Assembly (NCBI RefSeq): GCF_000014885.1 | Contig: NC_011566.1 | Location: 5,144,501 to 5,208,500, forward strand | Length of the DNA: 64,000 nucleotides | Direction: 5' to 3' | Origin: Shewanella piezotolerans WP3 | Lineage (GTDB): Bacteria; Pseudomonadota; Gammaproteobacteria; Enterobacterales; Shewanellaceae | Shown here: positions 18,858 through 27,725 of the stretch, piece by piece | How positions within the stretch are numbered: position 1 is the stretch's first letter | Layout of the letters: every line of letters starts with the position of its first letter | Made by a program: the position numbers and the translations under genes | Notes under the pieces: model-generated | Told to the model about the DNA's origin: nothing | The model's input: the letters and a program-made list of their open reading frames with translations, nothing else | The model's database searches: none

Positions 18858-19994
18858 TTAACGATAACGCTTCAGCACTTCGCGGCCTAAAGTTAGGATC
18901 TGCATTTCATCTGAGCCGCCTGATACACGGTCAACACGAATATCTCGCCACATGCGGCTGATACGGTGTTCACCAGCAATCGCATAACCACCAAGCACTT
19001 GCATTGCTGAGTCAATCACTTCAAAGCCAGCGTTGGCGCAGTAGAACTTACACATTGCAGAGTCACCCGACGTCATAGTGCCGTTGTCACACTTCCAGGC
19101 AGCTTCATAAACCATGTTCTTCATGCTGTTTAGCTTGATAGCCATATGTGCAAACTTGTCCTGGATCAGCTGGAAACGGCCGATAGCTTCACCGAACTGC
19201 ACTCGTTGGTTTGCATATTTAGCCGCATCTTCAAATGCACAGTAAGCTGCGCCGTAGTTAGTTAACGCCACCAAGAAACGCTCAGAGTCAAACTCCTCTT
19301 TAACACGCATAAAGCCGTTGCCTTCGATACCAAACATGTCTGACTCTTCTAACTCGAACTCGTCAAACTGCAGCTCGCAACAGCTGTCCATTTTCAATCC
19401 AAGCTTTGGTAGCTTGCTCATCTTGATGCTAGGCTTAGACATATCGATAAACCACTCAGTAAAAATAGGCTTTTCTGACTCAGCATCTTTCGCCATAACC
19501 ACAATATATGGCGTACCTGCAGCACTAGTGATGAAGCACTTACTACCGGTTAAATACACCTTGCCATCGCGGCGCTTGTATGTAGTAAGCAAGCTCCCCA
19601 CATCAGAACCTGCACTCGGCTCGGTAATCGCTGAGTTCCACATCTGCTTACCCGTGCCACGTAATGCCATGATCTTATCGATCTGTTCAGGGCTACCATG
19701 ACGCAGCATTGTCGTGATGCCTGGTAATTGGTACAGCACATAGGTTGGCGCACCTAAACGGCCTAGCTCTTCCCAAATTACTGCTAAGGTAACCATGCCT
19801 TCATTGAATCCACCGTGCTCTTCTGGCAGCAGCAAACTGTCGATCCCCATTTCAGCTAGCTCTTTAACGAAGCGCTCTGGATATTGGCTGTTTTCATCAC
19901 ACTCAGCGAAATAGTTTTCCCAATTCTCTTTAGCCATTAGGTCACGAATGCCAGCTACAAAAAGCTCTTGTTCGTCAGTTAATTTAAAATCCAT
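18858..19994 (-). CDS. caiA: Crotonobetainyl-CoA reductase
   Basis: 378 residues, acyl-CoA dehydrogenase family (E. coli CaiA 380). Motifs: MWNSAITEPSAGSDVGSL (FAD/substrate contact), KCFITSAAGTPYIVV, RVQFGEAIGRFQLIQDKFA and the C-terminal IRVDRVSGGSDEMQILTLGR with the catalytic region. It reduces crotonobetainyl-CoA to gamma-butyrobetainyl-CoA using electrons from the FixAB flavoprotein encoded divergently. Second gene of the operon, 42 bp after caiT. Confidence 0.96.
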   Translation of the reverse strand: MDFKLTDEQELFVAGIRDLMAKENWENYFAECDENSQYPERFVKELAEMGIDSLLLPEEHGGFNEGMVTLAVIWEELGRLGAPTYVLYQLPGITTMLRHGSPEQIDKIMALRGTGKQMWNSAITEPSAGSDVGSLLTTYKRRDGKVYLTGSKCFITSAAGTPYIVVMAKDAESEKPIFTEWFIDMSKPSIKMSKLPKLGLKMDSCCELQFDEFELEESDMFGIEGNGFMRVKEEFDSERFLVALTNYGAAYCAFEDAAKYANQRVQFGEAIGRFQLIQDKFAHMAIKLNSMKNMVYEAAWKCDNGTMTSGDSAMCKFYCANAGFEVIDSAMQVLGGYAIAGEHRISRMWRDIRVDRVSGGSDEMQILTLGREVLKRYR

Positions 19995-20036
19995 TGTTTA
20001 ATCCTCTACATTTCATCTATTAAACCCAAGGTGTGG

Positions 20037-21593
20037 CTAGGCCTTTTCATCCACAGGTTTCCAATTGTTTTTACGCGCATCTTTTAAGAAAGAGATAATG
20101 ATCATGACATTGACGATAATCAGCGGCGCACCACCAGCAATAATTGCTGTTTGTAGCGGTTTCAGACCACCAAGTGATAGCAGAACAATACCAATCACAC
20201 CGACTAGGATTGACCAACCAACACGTACCCAAATTGGTGGTTCGTTATCAGCATCAGCCCCTTTACATGTAGACATTGCTAAGGTGTAGGAACAGGCATT
20301 GACTAAGGTCACTGTTGCAAGGAAGCATAAAATGAAGAACCCCCACATAGTGATGGTACTAAATGGTAGTGCGGCCCAGGTCTCGATGATGGCTCTAGCA
20401 GCCCCATACTGTTCAATAAGTAGCGGCATGTTAACGAGATTTTCATTCATCAAGTTCATGGTGTTACTGCCGAGGATGGTCCAAAGAAACCAGGTAGATG
20501 CAGTCAGGCCGGCAACCATAGTCAAACAAAGTTCGCGTACCGTACGACCACGAGAGATCTTAGCGAGGAAGATACACATCTGAATGCCATATACGACCCA
20601 CCAAGCCCAGTAGAATACAGTCCAATCTTGCGGGAAGCTGCCTTCACTTACGGCTGCTGTGTAGAACAACATACGTGGAAGTAGATCTAGCATCACACCC
20701 ACTGATTCGGTGAAGTAGTTAACCGTAAAGCTCGTAGCACCGATAAGAAACACCCACACCAACATGATAATGCTGAGGTAACTACGTAAGTCACTGGCAA
20801 TCTTCACCCCCTTAGTTAAACCAAAAGCAACACAGATAGCATTGAAAATAATCCATGAAGAGATAACAATGGTGTCAACTTCTGGGGTTCGCGGAATACC
20901 AAACAACCATTGAATACATTCAGTCACTAATGGAGTCGCCAAGCCTAAGCTAGTACCCATAGCAAGGATCAATGCAACCACATACACGTTATCGATAAAA
21001 ATACCAATGAAGCCTTTGTGGTGTTTACCTAGAATCGGCTCTAAGGTGCCGCTTGGGCGTACAACATCCATTTTCTTAACGAATAGGAAGTAGCCCAACG
21101 CGACAGTAAAGAAACCATAACCCATCCAAGGAAGTGGTCCCCAGTGAAATAAACTGTACGCCAGACCAAGTTCTTTAGCAGGAACCGATAAGGATTCAAG
21201 CTCGAAAGGCGGATACGTCACGTAGTAGTAGACTTCTAACGACCCCCAGAACAGCACTGCTGCTGAAGTACAAGAAGCAAACATCAAGAAGATCCAGCTC
21301 CCTGTACTAAACTCGGGCTTCTCCTGACCCAAGCGATTTTTAGAATAGGGACCCCAAGTTAACCAAGCCCAACCCGCTCCCATGAAAATCATATACCACT
21401 CAAATGCCCACCCCCATGAGTGAGTCAAGTAGTGGAACACTTCTTTAATCACCAAATTAGCGGCATCCAAATCTTTTACGGTAAAATAAGAAAGTATGAT
21501 TACTGCAATTAATGAAGGAAAAAATATAATAGGATCAATCGTGACCTTTTTCTTCCCTACCTTGGCATTTACATCCATCGTTTTATCGTTCAT
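20037..21593 (-). CDS. caiT: L-carnitine/gamma-butyrobetaine antiporter (BCCT family)
   Basis: 518 residues, slightly longer than E. coli CaiT (504). About 12 membrane helices with the Trp-rich substrate segments (SHSWGWAFEWYMIF-type motif and AWWVVYGIQMCIFLAKISRG, the BCCT signature region). It exchanges external carnitine for gamma-butyrobetaine at the inner membrane. ATG 21591-21593 is preceded by GGGAGA. First gene of the leftward operon; regulatory sites lie in the 949-bp AT-rich divergent region. Confidence 0.95.
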   Translation of the reverse strand: MNDKTMDVNAKVGKKKVTIDPIIFFPSLIAVIILSYFTVKDLDAANLVIKEVFHYLTHSWGWAFEWYMIFMGAGWAWLTWGPYSKNRLGQEKPEFSTGSWIFLMFASCTSAAVLFWGSLEVYYYVTYPPFELESLSVPAKELGLAYSLFHWGPLPWMGYGFFTVALGYFLFVKKMDVVRPSGTLEPILGKHHKGFIGIFIDNVYVVALILAMGTSLGLATPLVTECIQWLFGIPRTPEVDTIVISSWIIFNAICVAFGLTKGVKIASDLRSYLSIIMLVWVFLIGATSFTVNYFTESVGVMLDLLPRMLFYTAAVSEGSFPQDWTVFYWAWWVVYGIQMCIFLAKISRGRTVRELCLTMVAGLTASTWFLWTILGSNTMNLMNENLVNMPLLIEQYGAARAIIETWAALPFSTITMWGFFILCFLATVTLVNACSYTLAMSTCKGADADNEPPIWVRVGWSILVGVIGIVLLSLGGLKPLQTAIIAGGAPLIIVNVMIIISFLKDARKNNWKPVDEKA

Positions 21594-21827
21594 ATCAATA
21601 CTTCTCCCTCTCTGTTTTAGGAGGATAATAGTTAAAGTTTTATACTGAGTATTTATCGAATTATTTAAATCTCTGACTACAAAACAAATAAAGTAGAATT
21701 ATAACCAGGGAATACAACCAATCACCAAACAACAAAGCCAATCATTTATAAAAACCACAAAACAATTAATCAATAACAACTCCGTTGATTTGCGTAGGAA
21801 TAATGACAGCCAACATTTTGGTATACA

Positions 21828-21841
21828 GTGATCGTTATCAC
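21828..21841. promoter_or_regulatory. CRP-like site upstream of caiT
   Basis: GTGA-TCGTTA-TCAC, the perfect half-site core with the standard 6-bp spacer, within CAGTGATCGTTATCACGTT. It lies about 235 bp upstream of the caiT start. E. coli cai and fix promoters are CRP-dependent, so the site fits the pathway. Confidence 0.6.
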
Positions 21842-22088
21842 GTTCATTTAAAATAGAAATACAATGATGTAAATACGCCAACTACAGCTAACAAACAATG
21901 AAAATTACACTAGCTAAAAAGCTATACAACCAAGCAAGCACTAATAAAGAAAAAAACAATGGGCGTTAATATAAAAACATTAAAAACAACAACTTAATTA
22001 GTGCAACCAAAACATCCCAATAAAAAAAACATCTAAACAACTGAATGTAATCCGATATGAAAAATACTAAAACTTCAAATAACTATAA

Positions 22089-22258
22089 TTCTAATAAGTA
22101 TATTAGAATAACTTAAGCACCTTTTCTAAGCTTAGCTAATAACTTTATTAGACCGACTCCCCCTTGCATTAGCCAAGCTAATAGGACTATTAACTATACT
22201 TAAAAACACATTTATTAAACTATATTAGAGTAACTAATACAGCTGTTAGAAAGACTAA
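22089..22258. promoter_or_regulatory. Array of TTAG-N5-CTAA dyads (T-N11-A, LysR-type) with 21-bp spacing
   Basis: Perfect dyads TTAG-N5-CTAA start at 22169, 22225 and 22246. Near-matches start at 22103 (TTAG..CTTA), 22127 (TAAG..CTAA), 22148 (TTAG..CTCC) and 22190 (TTAA..CTTA). The starts 22127, 22148, 22169 and 22190 are exactly 21 bp apart, as are 22225 and 22246. A 20-bp palindrome TTCTAATA-AGTA-TATTAGAA covers 22089-22108. Each dyad spans 13 bp and begins T and ends A, the T-N11-A form of LysR-family sites. Two-turn spacing puts all sites on one helix face. The regulator is inferred, not shown. Confidence 0.7.
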
Positions 22259-22542
22259 AATCTATCCATTAATAAGTGTGACGAACATAACATTAGCATT
22301 TTGAATAATCGCAATATAATTATTCCAACTTACAACACGACAATAAAAAACACTTAAAACCTAATAACAATCTCGACCAAACCAAGCACCTATAGATAAG
22401 TAGGTCGAGTAGATACAATTAATAATGAGCACCTTCAATTGGTAATGTATTAAAACAAATATATAGCTAGTTTTATTATGATGACTCATCTACATATTCA
22501 CTATTAGGTTTATAAGTATTTAGTATTTTAACGGGAGAAATA

Positions 22543-23316
22543 ATGAAAATTATTACGTGTTACAAACTAGTGCCTGAAGAGCAAGATATCGCAGTAACTG
22601 CTGATGGCAATTTAGATACCCACAAGGCAGCACCTAAAATTAATCCATTTGACCTATGCGCGGTAGAAGCAGGTGTTCAGGTTAAAGGTTTTGTAGATAG
22701 TAGCAATATCACCGCAATGAGTGTCGGCGGTAGAGCACTAGATAACCCTAAAGCACGTAAAGATATTCTTTCACGTGGTCCTGATGATTTAACAGTCGTT
22801 GTCGATGAGAGGTTCGAACAACTATTACCACATCAAACGGCAAGAATATTAATGGCTGCAGCACAAAATATCGGTTTTGACCTAATCATCTGTGGTGATG
22901 GTTCTGGCGACCTATATGCGCAGCAAGTTGGTTTACAGCTAGGAGAACTACTAAGTGTCCCCAGTATCAATGCAGTAAGCAAAATTATAGCAGCTGAACC
23001 AAGTAAATTGACGGTGGAACGCTCACTAGACGATGAAGTAGAAGTGCTAGAAATTCCCCTTCCAGCAGTTATCTCTGTGTCAGCCGATATCAATGAACCT
23101 ACCATTCCGTCGATGAAAACAATTCTCGCCGCAGCAAAAAAACCAGTGACTAATCTAGCAGCTGCAGATCTTGAGCTTGCAGAGCAACCAGCATTAGTTG
23201 AACTCATTTCAGTTATCGCACCGAAACAAAAGGCGCGACAGAATATTGTTATCGATGGTGATGACGAGCAGCAGATCGCTGAGTTCGCAGAACACTTACG
23301 TAAAGCACTTAACTAA
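22543..23316 (+). CDS. fixA: FixA, electron-transfer flavoprotein beta-like subunit
   Basis: 257 residues. ETF-beta features: MKIITCYKLVPEEQDIAV start, KINPFDLCAVEAGVQ, and DLIICGDGSGDLYAQQVGLQLGELL, the nucleotide-binding segment of the family. With FixB it forms the flavoprotein that passes electrons to crotonobetainyl-CoA reductase CaiA under anaerobic conditions (known for E. coli). ATG 22543 follows GGGAGAAATA. First gene of the rightward fix operon. Confidence 0.95.
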   Translation: MKIITCYKLVPEEQDIAVTADGNLDTHKAAPKINPFDLCAVEAGVQVKGFVDSSNITAMSVGGRALDNPKARKDILSRGPDDLTVVVDERFEQLLPHQTARILMAAAQNIGFDLIICGDGSGDLYAQQVGLQLGELLSVPSINAVSKIIAAEPSKLTVERSLDDEVEVLEIPLPAVISVSADINEPTIPSMKTILAAAKKPVTNLAAADLELAEQPALVELISVIAPKQKARQNIVIDGDDEQQIAEFAEHLRKALN

Positions 23317-23326
23317 TTAAGGATAA

Positions 23327-24271
23327 ATGATGAGCAAACTATCTAATATTTGGGTATTTAGCGATATCGCTTCCCGTTTACCTGAAGTGATCGCTGCTGG
23401 TGTAGCGTTAGGCGAAAAAGTATCAGCATTTGTAGTTGGAACAGAATCAGACATCGACGCAGCATTCTCTCTTGGTGCGACTCATGTGTACTACTTAGGC
23501 GATAAAGTAAGCCAAAGAATCACTGAAGATTACAGCACCTCTATGGCTCAGGTTATTGCCGCTAATAGCGAAAATAGCCTAATGCTATTAGCCCCCACTA
23601 AGCGCGGTAAAGCGCTTGCCAGTAAGTTAGGAGCGCAATTAACTGCAGGCGTTGTTAACGACGCTATTGAAATCAATCTTGAAGATGGCATACGTGCTAA
23701 GCACATGGCATATGGCGGCTTGGCTGTGGCCGAAGAAAAGATTAACAGCCAAGTCGCTATTATCACCTTAAGCAGTGGTATCTATGAAGCACCTGTTGCA
23801 GACGCTAGTCACACAGGTGAGGCCATAAATGTGGCCTTTGTAGAGCCTGCCTCAGCCATTAAATGCGTAGAGCGCCGTGCTAAACAAGGTCAAAGTGTTG
23901 ATCTTGGTAAAGCAAAGCGCGTGATTGGTGTAGGTAGCGGTATTGGTAGTAAAGAAAACCTACAAATTGCAGATGAACTCAGTGGTTTGATGGGAGCGGA
24001 ACTAGGTTGTTCTCGTCCAATTGCTGAAACTGAAAAGTGGATGGAACGTGAGCGCTATATCGGTGTGTCAGGAGTGATGCTCAAGCCAGAAATTTACTTT
24101 GCTTTAGGTATTTCAGGCCAAATTCAGCATATGGTTGGCGCGTTAGATTCGCAGACTATTTTTGCAGTGAACAAAGATAAGAATGCGCCGATTTTCCAAT
24201 ATGTGGATTACGGCATTGTTGGCGATATCAATAAAGTCATGCCAGCTCTTATTCATGCTTTAAAAGCCTAA
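23327..24271 (+). CDS. fixB: FixB, electron-transfer flavoprotein alpha-like subunit
   Basis: 314 residues. N-terminal Rossmann part (WVFSDIASRLPEVIAAG; LLAPTKRGKALASKLGAQL) and C-terminal FAD domain GSGIGSKENLQIADELSG, ELGCSRPIAETEKWM, LGISGQIQHMVGA and AVNKDKNAPIFQYVDYGIVGD, all diagnostic of ETF-alpha. Starts 10 bp after fixA; ATGATG offers two adjacent starts, 23327 or 23330. Confidence 0.95.
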   Translation: MMSKLSNIWVFSDIASRLPEVIAAGVALGEKVSAFVVGTESDIDAAFSLGATHVYYLGDKVSQRITEDYSTSMAQVIAANSENSLMLLAPTKRGKALASKLGAQLTAGVVNDAIEINLEDGIRAKHMAYGGLAVAEEKINSQVAIITLSSGIYEAPVADASHTGEAINVAFVEPASAIKCVERRAKQGQSVDLGKAKRVIGVGSGIGSKENLQIADELSGLMGAELGCSRPIAETEKWMERERYIGVSGVMLKPEIYFALGISGQIQHMVGALDSQTIFAVNKDKNAPIFQYVDYGIVGDINKVMPALIHALKA

Positions 24272-24345
24272 ATAAAATTTCCAATCGCCTCAAACCTTAA
24301 TTGAGCATGAGGCGACAAGTCAAACATTTGTAGAGAGTGACGAAT

Positions 24346-25635
24346 ATGTCAGAAGAATCATTTGACGCTATTATCGTAGGAGCAGGACTGGCAGGTTGTA
24401 TTGCAGCTTACGTTCTCGCCAAAGAAGGTGCAGACGTTCTAGTTATTGAGCGAGGCAACTACGCAGGAAGCAAGAACATGACCGGTGGTCGTCTATATAG
24501 CCATAGCCTTGAAAGAATTATTCCAGGTTTTGCTAAAGAAGCACCAATAGAAAGGAAAGTGACCAAGGAAAAGGTAACTTTTTTAACCGACGATACAGGT
24601 GTCACTCTCGACTATCACAACGGTCGAAAACAAACTGCAGTGGAAGAGTCCTACACACTGCTAAGAGGTGAATTCGATCAATGGTTAATGGATAAAGCCG
24701 AAGAGGTTGGCGCCCAATTTATTAGCGGTATCCGTGTTGATGAAGTTTTAACCCGAGACGGAAAAGTCATTGGTGTTAAAGCTGATGGTGATGAACTGGC
24801 CGCAAAATCAGTCATTCTAGCCGAAGGCGTGAACCCGGTACTCGGTGAACAGCTCGGTATGGTTCAGCGATTAAAAGCTGACGCTATGGCTGTTGGAGCA
24901 AAAGAGTTAATTGAACTACCTCAACAGATTATTCAAGATCGTTTTAATCTAAATGATAATGAAGGTTGCGCTTGGCTATTTGCCGGCTCACCCGCTAACG
25001 GTTTAATGGGTGGTGGTTTCATCTATACCAATAAAAGCTCTGTTTCACTTGGTATTGTTTGTGGACTACACGATATAGGTAACTCAAGCAAAACTGTGCC
25101 ACAAATGCTCGAAGACTTTAAGAACCACGCAATGATACAGCCACTAATAGAAGGCGGAAAACTCATTGAATACTCAGGCCATGTTGTACCTGAAGCAGGG
25201 ATCAATATGGTACCTAAGCTAGTTGATGACGGCGTACTTATTGCTGGTGATGCAGCAGGGTTCTGCTTAAACATTGGTTACACAGTCCGCGGTATGGATC
25301 TAGCAATAGCCTCTGGTGAAGCTGCTGCCAAAGCAATATTAATGGCACGTGAAAAAAATGACTTTAGTGCTCAAGGTCTATCTTCCTATCAAACATTACT
25401 AGAAGATAGCTTCATTATGAAAGATCTCAAGCTATACAAAGATCTACCAGAATTTATGGAAAACCCTCGCATCTTTAATCAATACCCAAAGATGGTAGCC
25501 GACATAATGCAAAATATGTTCACCGTTGATGGCAGTCCATCTCAACCGATCAGAAAAACGCTAATGAAACACTGTAAAGAAGTGGGCTACATGAATCTAA
25601 TCAAAGATGGAATTAAAGGAGTGACCTCAATATGA
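24346..25635 (+). CDS. fixC: FixC, flavoprotein electron carrier (ETF:quinone oxidoreductase-like)
   Basis: 429 residues from ATG 24346 (MSEESFDAIIVGAGLAG). FAD Rossmann motif GAGLAGCIAAYVLAKEGADV, GSKNMTGGRLY loop and the C-terminal VLIAGDAAGFCLNIGYTVRGMD FAD-binding motif. Matches E. coli FixC in length and order of motifs. It links FixX/FixAB to the membrane or another electron donor. 74 bp separate it from fixB; its stop overlaps the fixX start (ATGA). Confidence 0.95.
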   Translation: MSEESFDAIIVGAGLAGCIAAYVLAKEGADVLVIERGNYAGSKNMTGGRLYSHSLERIIPGFAKEAPIERKVTKEKVTFLTDDTGVTLDYHNGRKQTAVEESYTLLRGEFDQWLMDKAEEVGAQFISGIRVDEVLTRDGKVIGVKADGDELAAKSVILAEGVNPVLGEQLGMVQRLKADAMAVGAKELIELPQQIIQDRFNLNDNEGCAWLFAGSPANGLMGGGFIYTNKSSVSLGIVCGLHDIGNSSKTVPQMLEDFKNHAMIQPLIEGGKLIEYSGHVVPEAGINMVPKLVDDGVLIAGDAAGFCLNIGYTVRGMDLAIASGEAAAKAILMAREKNDFSAQGLSSYQTLLEDSFIMKDLKLYKDLPEFMENPRIFNQYPKMVADIMQNMFTVDGSPSQPIRKTLMKHCKEVGYMNLIKDGIKGVTSI

Positions 25636-25919
25636 GTAAAGCAGTTAATGTTGATGTGAAACTAAGTGCTAATAAATTTCATGTTGACGAAGGTCATGCA
25701 CATATTATCTTAAAAAATAATCCAGATATAAAAGAATTTCGAAAGTTAATTAATGCATGTCCTGCTGGACTTTATAAACTAGAAGATGATGGAAGTATAA
25801 GGTTTGATTCTGCAGGGTGTTTAGAATGCGGAACTTGTAAATTCTTATGCGGTGAAACAATTTTGGAAAAGTGGGAATATCCACGTGGAACTTTTGGAAT
25901 TGAATATAGATACGGATAA
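25632..25919 (+). CDS. fixX: FixX, ferredoxin-like protein
   Basis: 95 residues, the same as E. coli FixX. Cysteines in NACPAGLY and in CLECGTCKFLC give the pattern of a ferredoxin-like iron-sulfur centre as in the C-terminal domain of ETF:ubiquinone oxidoreductase. Its ATG overlaps the fixC stop by 4 nt, indicating translational coupling and probably a 1:1 FixC-FixX complex. Confidence 0.94.
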   Translation: MSKAVNVDVKLSANKFHVDEGHAHIILKNNPDIKEFRKLINACPAGLYKLEDDGSIRFDSAGCLECGTCKFLCGETILEKWEYPRGTFGIEYRYG

Positions 25920-25948
25920 CACCTTTTCTTAATCACCATAATAATAAA

Positions 25949-25973
25949 AGGGCTGAATATATACCGCAGCCCT
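25949..25973 (+). other. Short stem-loop after fixX
   Basis: AGGGCTG (25949-25955) and CAGCCCT (25967-25973) pair around an 11-nt loop; only ATTAGCG follows, so it is at best a weak terminator between fixX and the transporter gene. A TTAG-N5-CTTA dyad (25975-25987) sits just behind it, one base off the array consensus of the cai-fix region. Confidence 0.4.
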
Positions 25974-26184
25974 ATTAGCGTGCCTTATTGAAAATATTTG
26001 TTGCTACTTCACAAATATAAAACCTTTATTAAAAAAAGTAGTAAAACACTATTCACATCACCGTTTAAATATTTTTACAGAGTAATATCCGTTATAAGTT
26101 TATAAAACATACAAATGGAGATTAACTCCATGAATATAAAAATCATAAAACTATATTTCAATTTTTTATTTGGTGGTAAGTCGC

Positions 26185-27525
26185 ATGAAACCAAGAACTA
26201 ATTTCGACGATATGGAGTTTACTCCATTACACAGAAAAATAATGCTGTGGGGAAGTGGGGGTCCTTTTTTAGATGGTTATGTTCTGGTTATCATTGGCCT
26301 AGCGTTACAACAACTCACCCCAACACTAGAGCTAGACGCTCAATGGATAGGGTTAGTGGGAGCCGCAACCTTAGCAGGTTTATTTATTGGTACAGCACTG
26401 TTCGGTTATGTCGCAGACATATTCGGTCGCAAGCTAATGTTCATGATAGATATCATTGCCATTGCAGTACTTTCTTTTGCCACTATGTTTATATCCTCTC
26501 CTATCGAACTGGTGATCCTACGCTTTTTAATCGGGATAGTAATCGGAGCCGATTATCCTATCGCCACCTCTATGGTAGCTGAGTTCTCACCAACTAAAAA
26601 GCGCGCTTACACTATGGGGTTTATTGCCGCTATGTGGTACGTCGGTGCAACTGCAGCCAATATGGTGGGTTACCTCCTTTATGATGTACAAGATGGCTGG
26701 CGCTGGATGTTTGGTAGCGCTATTATCCCTTGCTTAGTCATTCTGCTCGGTCGTTTTCATCTGCCTGAGTCACCCCGATGGTTATTAAAAAAGGGAAGAG
26801 TAAAAGAGTGCCAAGAAACAATGGAAAAGTTTTTTGGCCCTAATGTTGATATCGCTTTTGAAGCTGCAGAAAAAACCAAATACAGTAAGCTTTTTGAACC
26901 GGTTTACTTAAAACGCATCTTATTCATAGGCATCATCTGGACCTGCCAAGTCATCCCTATGTTTGCCATTTATACCTTTGGACCGCAGATTATTGAGCTA
27001 CTTGGTTTTACTGACGGTAAAGACGCAGCGCTCGGTAATATTGTAATTAGCCTATTTTTCATGGCTGGCTGCATTCCTGCAATGTACTGGCTCAACTCTA
27101 TAGGTCGTCGGCCCTTGCTGATCGGAAGTTTCGGAATAATGACCGCCTCCTTAGCACTATTAGGAGTAGTACCAGATCCCAGCATTTGGTTAATAATTGG
27201 AGCATTCGCAACTTACGCTTTCTTCTCCGGCGGCCCAGGTATATTACAGTGGTTATACCCTAATGAATTGTTCCCAACAGAGATCCGCGCATCAGCTGTG
27301 GGTGCGGTAATGTCATTTAGCCGAATCGGTACCATTGTCTCTACCTATGCATTACCTATATTTATGGCCAATTATGGAATATCACCAACTTTATTAATTG
27401 GTGCTGCGATCTCATTATTTGGATTAGTCATATCAGTATTTATGGCTCCTGAAACTAAGGACCTAACATTAGAAACCACGAGTTCTGCCAAATTTCAAAG
27501 CAAAGGAGTTGCAACAAATAGTTAA
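26185..27525 (+). CDS. yaaU: MFS transporter, YaaU-like
   Basis: 446 residues from ATG 26185; an in-frame GTG at 26170 is less likely. Twelve predicted helices, sugar-porter-like MFS motifs (GYVADIFGRKLMF, PESPRWLLKKGR, ELFPTEIRAS). Sequence and position follow E. coli yaaU, which also lies directly after fixX (for example GSGGPFLDGYVLVIIGLALQ). Substrate is not established for YaaU; linkage suggests a carnitine-pathway compound. 265 bp from fixX, so it may have its own promoter. Confidence 0.9.
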   Translation: MKPRTNFDDMEFTPLHRKIMLWGSGGPFLDGYVLVIIGLALQQLTPTLELDAQWIGLVGAATLAGLFIGTALFGYVADIFGRKLMFMIDIIAIAVLSFATMFISSPIELVILRFLIGIVIGADYPIATSMVAEFSPTKKRAYTMGFIAAMWYVGATAANMVGYLLYDVQDGWRWMFGSAIIPCLVILLGRFHLPESPRWLLKKGRVKECQETMEKFFGPNVDIAFEAAEKTKYSKLFEPVYLKRILFIGIIWTCQVIPMFAIYTFGPQIIELLGFTDGKDAALGNIVISLFFMAGCIPAMYWLNSIGRRPLLIGSFGIMTASLALLGVVPDPSIWLIIGAFATYAFFSGGPGILQWLYPNELFPTEIRASAVGAVMSFSRIGTIVSTYALPIFMANYGISPTLLIGAAISLFGLVISVFMAPETKDLTLETTSSAKFQSKGVATNS

Positions 27526-27535
27526 TGTAAATCCT

Positions 27536-27564
27536 GGTGTTAATTATACGAATCAATTAACACC
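27536..27564 (+). other. AT-rich hairpin after yaaU
   Basis: GGTGTTAATT (27536-27545) and AATTAACACC (27555-27564) are perfect complements with a 9-nt loop, followed by AATTAATTTTG. It could be a weak terminator of the fix-yaaU transcript or an operator for the porin gene downstream. Confidence 0.5.
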
Positions 27565-27725
27565 AATTAATTTTGTTAAAAATGTCACCTATAAAATTCT
27601 GGGAATACTTTAAATACTAAAAGAGGAACCATTAATTAAAGAAAGAAACAGGTTAACACCAACTAATAACCAAGTGTCGACAACAAACAAAACGTTAATA
27701 AAAATTAAGAATTCATTGGGATAAT

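Larger units (their letters stand above)
21594..22542. other. cai-fix divergent control region, AT-rich and non-coding
   Basis: 949 bp, about twice the length expected from the E. coli cai-fix region, visibly AT-rich and without a supported ORF. It contains a CRP-like site (21828-21841), a weaker TGTGA-N6-TAACA at 22277-22292, and the array of TTAG/CTAA dyads described separately. fixA has GGGAG just before its ATG. Confidence 0.75.

Noticed and set aside
21699..21881. 60-residue leftward frame in the cai-fix region
   Set aside because: It has no ribosome site, odd composition and overlaps the CRP-like site; not a likely caiF substitute.
22833..23207. Leftward 124-residue frame within fixA
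   Set aside because: Antisense to a firmly identified gene, with no start signal.
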